From the NCBI GenBank assembly GCA_035652815.1, contig DASRDB010000009.1:248001-312000 (forward strand): a stretch of 64,000 bases of DNA. The letters run 5' to 3'. Below the pieces are notes generated by a model. It searched no databases. It was not told the origin of the DNA and saw only the letters and a program-made list of their open reading frames with translations. The translations under genes and the position numbers were made by a program. This document shows, piece by piece, positions 60,097-64,000 of this stretch (its first letter is position 1; the number at the start of each line of letters is the position of its first letter). The stretch is from DASRDB01 sp035652815. Its GTDB lineage: Bacteria > Chloroflexota > Ktedonobacteria > Ktedonobacterales > Ktedonobacteraceae.

Positions 60097-61290
60097 ATGA
60101 GCAGTCGAGAGCAAGAGCTTTTCGGCCCCTTTTTCTCTTCGCAGAACCGTAGGGAATTTTTAAAGCGCGCTGGCGCGCTTGGTCTATCGGGAACAGCCCT
60201 GGCCGCGTTCCTGGAGGCGTGTGGCAGCAGTAGTGGTGGCGGTTCCACCCCCAGCTCTACCACCAATATGAACGGCCCCATCGATATGCAAACCCTTATT
60301 TCACATGCCAAGCAGGAAGGTGAACTCCAGGCCATTGGTATTCCCCCTGAATGGGCCGATTACGCGGACATTCTCTCTGGCTATACGAAGAATTACGGCG
60401 TACCGGTGTCCTACAAAGTCGAGGCGGAATACTCTTCAGCGCAGGAGCTGGTCGTCTTTAAGAACTCCAAGACGCATCCGCATGGAGATATTGGGGATGT
60501 GGGCTTTAAATTCGGCCCGGTCGCCATTCAGCAGGGACTGATCACGCCATATTTCCATTCCCATTGGGCCGATATTGATGCTAATCTGAAAGACCCCAAT
60601 GGCTACTGGTGTACCGAGTACTACGGGGCGCAGGCTTTTGTCATCAACACTGACATTGTGAAAAATCCACCCGCCACCTTCAAGGACCTGCTCAACAACA
60701 GCTATCCCAATATGATCGGCATCGATGGCGACCCGCGCCAGGCGAACGATGCCTTCCTGGCAGTCTTCTCCGCCGCGCTGGCAAACGGGGGCAGCCTGGA
60801 TAATATTCAGCCGGGCATCGATTTCTTCGCCAACCTGAAAAAGAAAGGCAATTTCACGGTTGCCCGCTCGAGCGATGCCAATATGGCAAAGGGCGAGGTC
60901 GCTATCGCCATTATGTGGGACTACCTGGGCCTCGGCTTCCGCGATGCCTTCAAGGGCAAGCCCAATTTGAAGATCATCATTCCATCCGATGCCTCGATTG
61001 CTGGCCCCTACGTCTCGATTGTGAACAAGACGGCTCCCCATCCTTACGCGGCGCGCCTGTGGATCGAGTACATCTTCTCCGACGAGGGGCAGTTGGACTA
61101 CCTGAAAGGTTATGCCCACCCGGCGCGCTACCAGAAGCTGGTAGCAGCAGGCAAGGTACCGGCTGATCTTGCCGCGAAGTTGCCCCCGGCTGAGCAGTAC
61201 GCAAACATCAAGTTCCCGAACCTTACACAACTGAACAACGCCTCCACGCTGGTCACGCAAAACTGGGGTTCGCAGGTACTCGGTTCGTAG
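60097..61290 (+). CDS. ABC importer substrate-binding lipoprotein (Tat-type signal)
   Basis: This 397-residue extracellular binding protein carries the Tat motif RREFLKRAGALGLSG followed by FLEAC, a lipobox, so it should be folded before export and then lipid-anchored. The body resembles iron/polyamine/phosphonate-type (FbpA/PotD-like) binding proteins: GELQAIGIPPEWADY, HGDIGDVGFKFGP, YYGAQAFVINTDI, and ANDAFLAVFSAAL. GGAGG lies nine bases before the ATG. It is the first gene of an importer operon with two permeases and an ATPase. The ligand is unknown; a small organic ion or metal complex fits the class. Confidence 0.87.
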   Translation: MSSREQELFGPFFSSQNRREFLKRAGALGLSGTALAAFLEACGSSSGGGSTPSSTTNMNGPIDMQTLISHAKQEGELQAIGIPPEWADYADILSGYTKNYGVPVSYKVEAEYSSAQELVVFKNSKTHPHGDIGDVGFKFGPVAIQQGLITPYFHSHWADIDANLKDPNGYWCTEYYGAQAFVINTDIVKNPPATFKDLLNNSYPNMIGIDGDPRQANDAFLAVFSAALANGGSLDNIQPGIDFFANLKKKGNFTVARSSDANMAKGEVAIAIMWDYLGLGFRDAFKGKPNLKIIIPSDASIAGPYVSIVNKTAPHPYAARLWIEYIFSDEGQLDYLKGYAHPARYQKLVAAGKVPADLAAKLPPAEQYANIKFPNLTQLNNASTLVTQNWGSQVLGS

Positions 61291-61309
61291 TACGCCCCGG
61301 CGAATCGAT

Positions 61310-61365
61310 GCAGGAACGTGATTGCATGTGTTAATATGATGTATCGCGTTCCTGCTATTTTATTT
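61310..61365 (+). terminator. Hairpin between binding-protein and permease genes
   Basis: GCAGGAACG (61310-61318) pairs with CGTTCCTGC (61347-61355), followed by TATTTTATTT. It should end or attenuate transcription after the binding-protein gene, giving more binding protein than permease. Confidence 0.7.
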
Positions 61366-61380
61366 AAAGGAGGTGCCTGC

Positions 61381-62325
61381 ATGCAACCCCAGGTAGCAAG
61401 AGGCATTGCAGAAACCAGCACGACCGTTCGCGAACCAGCGAGCGCGGTTCGGCGTTCGGGAGGAAGAGGCTGGAGCTATACGCTCACCAGTTGGCTCGGT
61501 CTGGTTCCGTTTTTGCTCTTTTGTCTCCTTTTTGAAATTTTACCCGCCATTATCCTGATTCAAGGCAGCTTTACCGATAATACAACGGGCGCATTTACGT
61601 TCGATAATTACCGGCGCATGCTTTCGCAGGCAAGTAATCTGCACGCTTTCGAGACCAGCATCGAAATCTCGCTCATCACTGCCCTTATTGGAGGCATCTT
61701 TGGGGCGCTGGCTGCCTACGGCGTCTATAACCTGCGCACCGGCTGGCTGCGCAATCTCCTGGTGGGCTTTTCCAGCATCGCGGCCAACTTCGCAGGCGTG
61801 CCGCTGGCCTTTGCCTTCGTTGCCACGCTCGGCGTTACCGGCTTCATTACGGTGGCCTTGAAAAACTGGCTGCACCTGGACCTCTATCATCTGGGCTTCA
61901 GCGTCTATCAATTCTGGGGGCTGGTGCTTGTGTATACCTATTTCCAGCTTCCGTTGATGATCCTGGTCACGCTGCCAGCCCTGAACGGATTGAAGCCCGA
62001 ATGGCGGGAGGCGGCAACCAACCTGGGAGCCTCGACGTTCACCTACTGGCGGCGCGTGGGTCTGCCAATCCTGCTGCCCTCGCTCATCGCCGCGGTGATG
62101 CTGCTCTTTGCCAACTCCTTCGGCGCGTTCGCTACCGCCTTCGCCCTGGCTCAGGGCAACATCAACCTGGTTCCCATCCTGATCAATTTCGTGGTCAATG
62201 GCAATGTGACCGTGGACTTCGGCCTGGGGAATGCGCTGGCGGTCGGCATGATTATCGTGCTGCTGGTAGCTGTCTCGCTCTACACGGCCATGCTGCGGCG
62301 CGTCAATACCTGGCAGGGGAGGTAA
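61381..62325 (+). CDS. ABC importer permease (PotB-like)
   Basis: This is a 314-residue inner-membrane permease with about six spans, the first at LGLVPFLLFCLLFEILPAIIL. The EAA loop that docks the ATPase reads EWREAATNLGASTFTYWRRVGLP. AAAGGAGGTG lies five bases upstream of the ATG, one of the best ribosome-binding sites in the window. It is preceded by a hairpin and followed after four bases by the second permease. The N-terminal 35 residues are basic and cytoplasmic. Confidence 0.92.
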   Translation: MQPQVARGIAETSTTVREPASAVRRSGGRGWSYTLTSWLGLVPFLLFCLLFEILPAIILIQGSFTDNTTGAFTFDNYRRMLSQASNLHAFETSIEISLITALIGGIFGALAAYGVYNLRTGWLRNLLVGFSSIAANFAGVPLAFAFVATLGVTGFITVALKNWLHLDLYHLGFSVYQFWGLVLVYTYFQLPLMILVTLPALNGLKPEWREAATNLGASTFTYWRRVGLPILLPSLIAAVMLLFANSFGAFATAFALAQGNINLVPILINFVVNGNVTVDFGLGNALAVGMIIVLLVAVSLYTAMLRRVNTWQGR

Positions 62326-62329
62326 CTAC

Positions 62330-63250
62330 ATGAGCATCAATCCAACTACTTCGCGGGCTATCGCCGATACCTACGCTCCCCCTGGCCAGCAAGAGCCTGC
62401 GGAGCAGAGGCGCGGCATTGGCGTAGACAAAGTCATCCTGCTGCTCGTCATACTCTACCTGCTCGTCCCACTTGGCGCAACGCTCGTCTTCGGACTATCG
62501 GGCGGAAACGGCATCGATTTCTCTTCCCTACAACAAATCTATAAAGACCCGGACTTTTCGCAGACTCTGCTCACCTCGCTTGAACTGGCGGCAGGCGCGA
62601 CCATCTTAGCGATTGTGCTGGTGACTCCTACTGCTTACTGGGTGCAGTTGCGCATTCCGCGCGCTCGCCCGCTCATCGAGTTTCTCTCACTGGTACCCTT
62701 TGCTGTTCCGGCGATTGTGCTGGCGGTAGGACTGCTCCAGGAATACAGCGGCACCGCCAGTCCTTTCATCAATATTCTTTCCCTCGGGCTGGTGCCGGTG
62801 CTGAATGGCCTGAATATTATCAATACGCCGCCGCTGCTGGTCTGCGCCTATGTGATTATTGCGCTGCCGTTCGTCTACCGGCCCATCGATAACAGCCTGC
62901 GCGCCATCAACACGACGGTACTGACAGAGGCGGCCTACAGTCTGGGGAGCGGCTGGTGGCGCACTTTTCTGACGGTTATCCTGCCTAACATCTGGCCCGG
63001 CGTCATCAGCGCCGCTTTGCTGACGTTTTCTACCGTGATGGGTGAATTCACACTGGCAAGCCTGTTCAATATCTATACCTTTCCCATTTACCTGAACAAT
63101 GTCGGCCAGAACGCGCCACACAACGCGGCCTCGCTCTCCATTCTGAGCTTCATCTTTACACTCATCTGCGTCCTGGGAATCATCGTGCTGGTGCGCGGAC
63201 GGCGCGGCGGGCAGCCAGGGACACAGGTTGATATTGCAGCAGCACGATAG
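62330..63250 (+). CDS. ABC importer permease (PotC-like)
   Basis: This is a 306-residue second permease, also with about six spans (first at VILLLVILYLLVPLGATLVF). Its EAA loop is TEAAYSLGSGWWRTFLTVILP. It pairs with the upstream permease as a heterodimer. It starts four bases after that gene and ends 13 bases before the ATPase gene, so the three form one translational unit. Confidence 0.92.
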   Translation: MSINPTTSRAIADTYAPPGQQEPAEQRRGIGVDKVILLLVILYLLVPLGATLVFGLSGGNGIDFSSLQQIYKDPDFSQTLLTSLELAAGATILAIVLVTPTAYWVQLRIPRARPLIEFLSLVPFAVPAIVLAVGLLQEYSGTASPFINILSLGLVPVLNGLNIINTPPLLVCAYVIIALPFVYRPIDNSLRAINTTVLTEAAYSLGSGWWRTFLTVILPNIWPGVISAALLTFSTVMGEFTLASLFNIYTFPIYLNNVGQNAPHNAASLSILSFIFTLICVLGIIVLVRGRRGGQPGTQVDIAAAR

Positions 63251-63263
63251 CAAGGAGTAAGTT

Positions 63264-64000
63264 ATGGCCTTTCTTGAACTGGAAGACCTCACCAAATATT
63301 TTGGACGTGTGACGGCCGTTGACCACGTCAATCTAATGGTCGAACAGGGCGAATTCCTGACGCTGCTGGGGCCGAGCGGCTGCGGCAAAACCACCATCCT
63401 GCGCATGATTGCCGGTTTTGAGACGCCCAGCGAAGGCACGATTCTGCTGGACAATGAAGATATCACACATCGCGCCGCCAGCAAGCGGCCGATGGGCATG
63501 GTCTTTCAATCCTACGCCCTCTTTCCCCACATGACTGCTGAGCAAAACGTCGCCTTTGGTATGAACATTAAGAAACAGTCCAAAGAGGTCATCAAGCAGC
63601 GCTGCGCCGAATTGCTGGAACTGGTCGGGCTTGCCGATAAAGGTCGCAGCTATCCACACCAGCTCTCGGGCGGTCAGCAGCAGCGCATTGCCCTGGCCCG
63701 GGCGCTTGCAGTGGAACCAAAGGTGCTTTTGCTCGACGAACCGCTCTCGGCGCTGGATGCCAAAGTGCGCGTCACACTGCGCAACGAAATCCGACGCATT
63801 CAGCAACGATTGAAGATGACCGCCATCTATGTCACACACGATCAGGAAGAGGCGCTGGCCATCTCCGACCGCATCGCGGTGATGGCAAAAGGGCGCATCG
63901 AGCAACTCGACCATCCAGAGGAGATTTACAGCAATCCGCGCACCATCTTCGCCGCCAGCTTCGTTGGCACCAGCAACCAGTTTACAGGTGTGCTGACCTC
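63264..64000 (+). CDS. ABC importer ATPase (PotA/CysA-like), 5' part
   Basis: The first 245 residues are visible; the gene runs past the window. GPSGCGKTTILRMIAGFE (Walker A, about 38-55), VFQSYALFPHMT (Q-loop), QLSGGQQQRIALARAL (signature), KVLLLDEPLSALDAKVR (Walker B) and VTHDQEEAL (H-loop) are all intact, and the CUT2/PotA-style start of the regulatory domain (IYSNPRTIFAASFVGTSNQF) follows. AAGGAG lies six bases before the ATG. It energises the importer encoded just upstream. Confidence 0.93.
   Translation, partial: MAFLELEDLTKYFGRVTAVDHVNLMVEQGEFLTLLGPSGCGKTTILRMIAGFETPSEGTILLDNEDITHRAASKRPMGMVFQSYALFPHMTAEQNVAFGMNIKKQSKEVIKQRCAELLELVGLADKGRSYPHQLSGGQQQRIALARALAVEPKVLLLDEPLSALDAKVRVTLRNEIRRIQQRLKMTAIYVTHDQEEALAISDRIAVMAKGRIEQLDHPEEIYSNPRTIFAASFVGTSNQFTGVLT

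Noticed and set aside
1..64000. CRISPR arrays, tRNA or rRNA genes, intact insertion sequences or prophage
   Set aside because: No direct-repeat arrays, cloverleaf-like segments, rRNA words, transposase or phage structural genes were recognised. Covariance-model and profile searches could still find small RNAs that reading by eye misses.

Overview
The window is about 54% GC, gene-dense, and carries a very large share of secreted or envelope proteins: beta-propellers, Ig-like repeats, lipoproteins, a sortase, glycosidases and a capsule/exopolysaccharide machine. There is no ribosomal or other phylogenetic marker. A sortase with a matching sorting signal argues for a monoderm (Gram-positive-type) envelope. 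The overall gene style fits Chloroflexota, probably class Ktedonobacteria; this is an inference from gene content, not a marker-based placement.

Layout. 1-1468: the end of a DUF4397 surface protein with an MPNTG sorting signal, then a class E/F-like sortase. 1469-2181: mostly empty. 2182-5862 (minus): a LysR regulator, acyl-CoA dehydrogenase, MaoC hydratase and CitE-like CoA-ester lyase operon. Its order matches the mycobacterial leucine/itaconate dissimilation genes. 6008-17933: four secreted or anchored PQQ-type beta-propeller proteins. Two of them are tandem paralogues with Ig-like repeats built around a WNYxGPGTG motif. A cytidylate-kinase-like protein and a SnoaL-like protein lie between them. 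17950-26023: glycosyltransferases, a PF14907-type nucleotidyltransferase and an AlkP-superfamily enzyme. 26207-30771: two divergently transcribed, paralogous secreted phosphoesterases. 30996-34458: two head-to-head clan-A glycosidases, one a lipoprotein and one membrane-anchored. 34603-35047: a hicAB module whose toxin gene is frameshifted. 35117-47461 (minus): a polysaccharide operon with Wzz/tyrosine-kinase, O-antigen ligase, flippase, three AlkP-superfamily proteins (one lacking its metal ligands) and a PIG-L deacetylase. 47827-50022: a sulfotransferase and a priming sugar transferase.

50050-55432 is the most unusual part. A 55-residue peptide gene with a YxxPxL leader motif is followed by a hairpin, an S26-like serine protease, a PqqD-type recognition protein, an HPr-kinase-like P-loop protein, an ABC exporter and an ADP-ribosylglycohydrolase, the last four packed end to end. 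This looks like a ribosomally made, modified and exported peptide (RiPP) locus. It lacks the macrocyclase and B2 protease of lasso clusters.

55637-64000: an orphan molybdenum hydroxylase large subunit, a double-FHA protein convergent with a NadD-like adenylyltransferase, and a complete-but-for-its-end ABC importer (Tat/lipoprotein binding protein, two permeases, ATPase running off the window).

Two dispersed DNA signals stand out. One is a ~115-bp inverted-repeat element present in three copies plus a minimal hairpin. The other is an 18-bp palindrome, consensus GGTTRYYRTTTCAYAACC, placed 112-119 bp upstream of three separate envelope-related genes.
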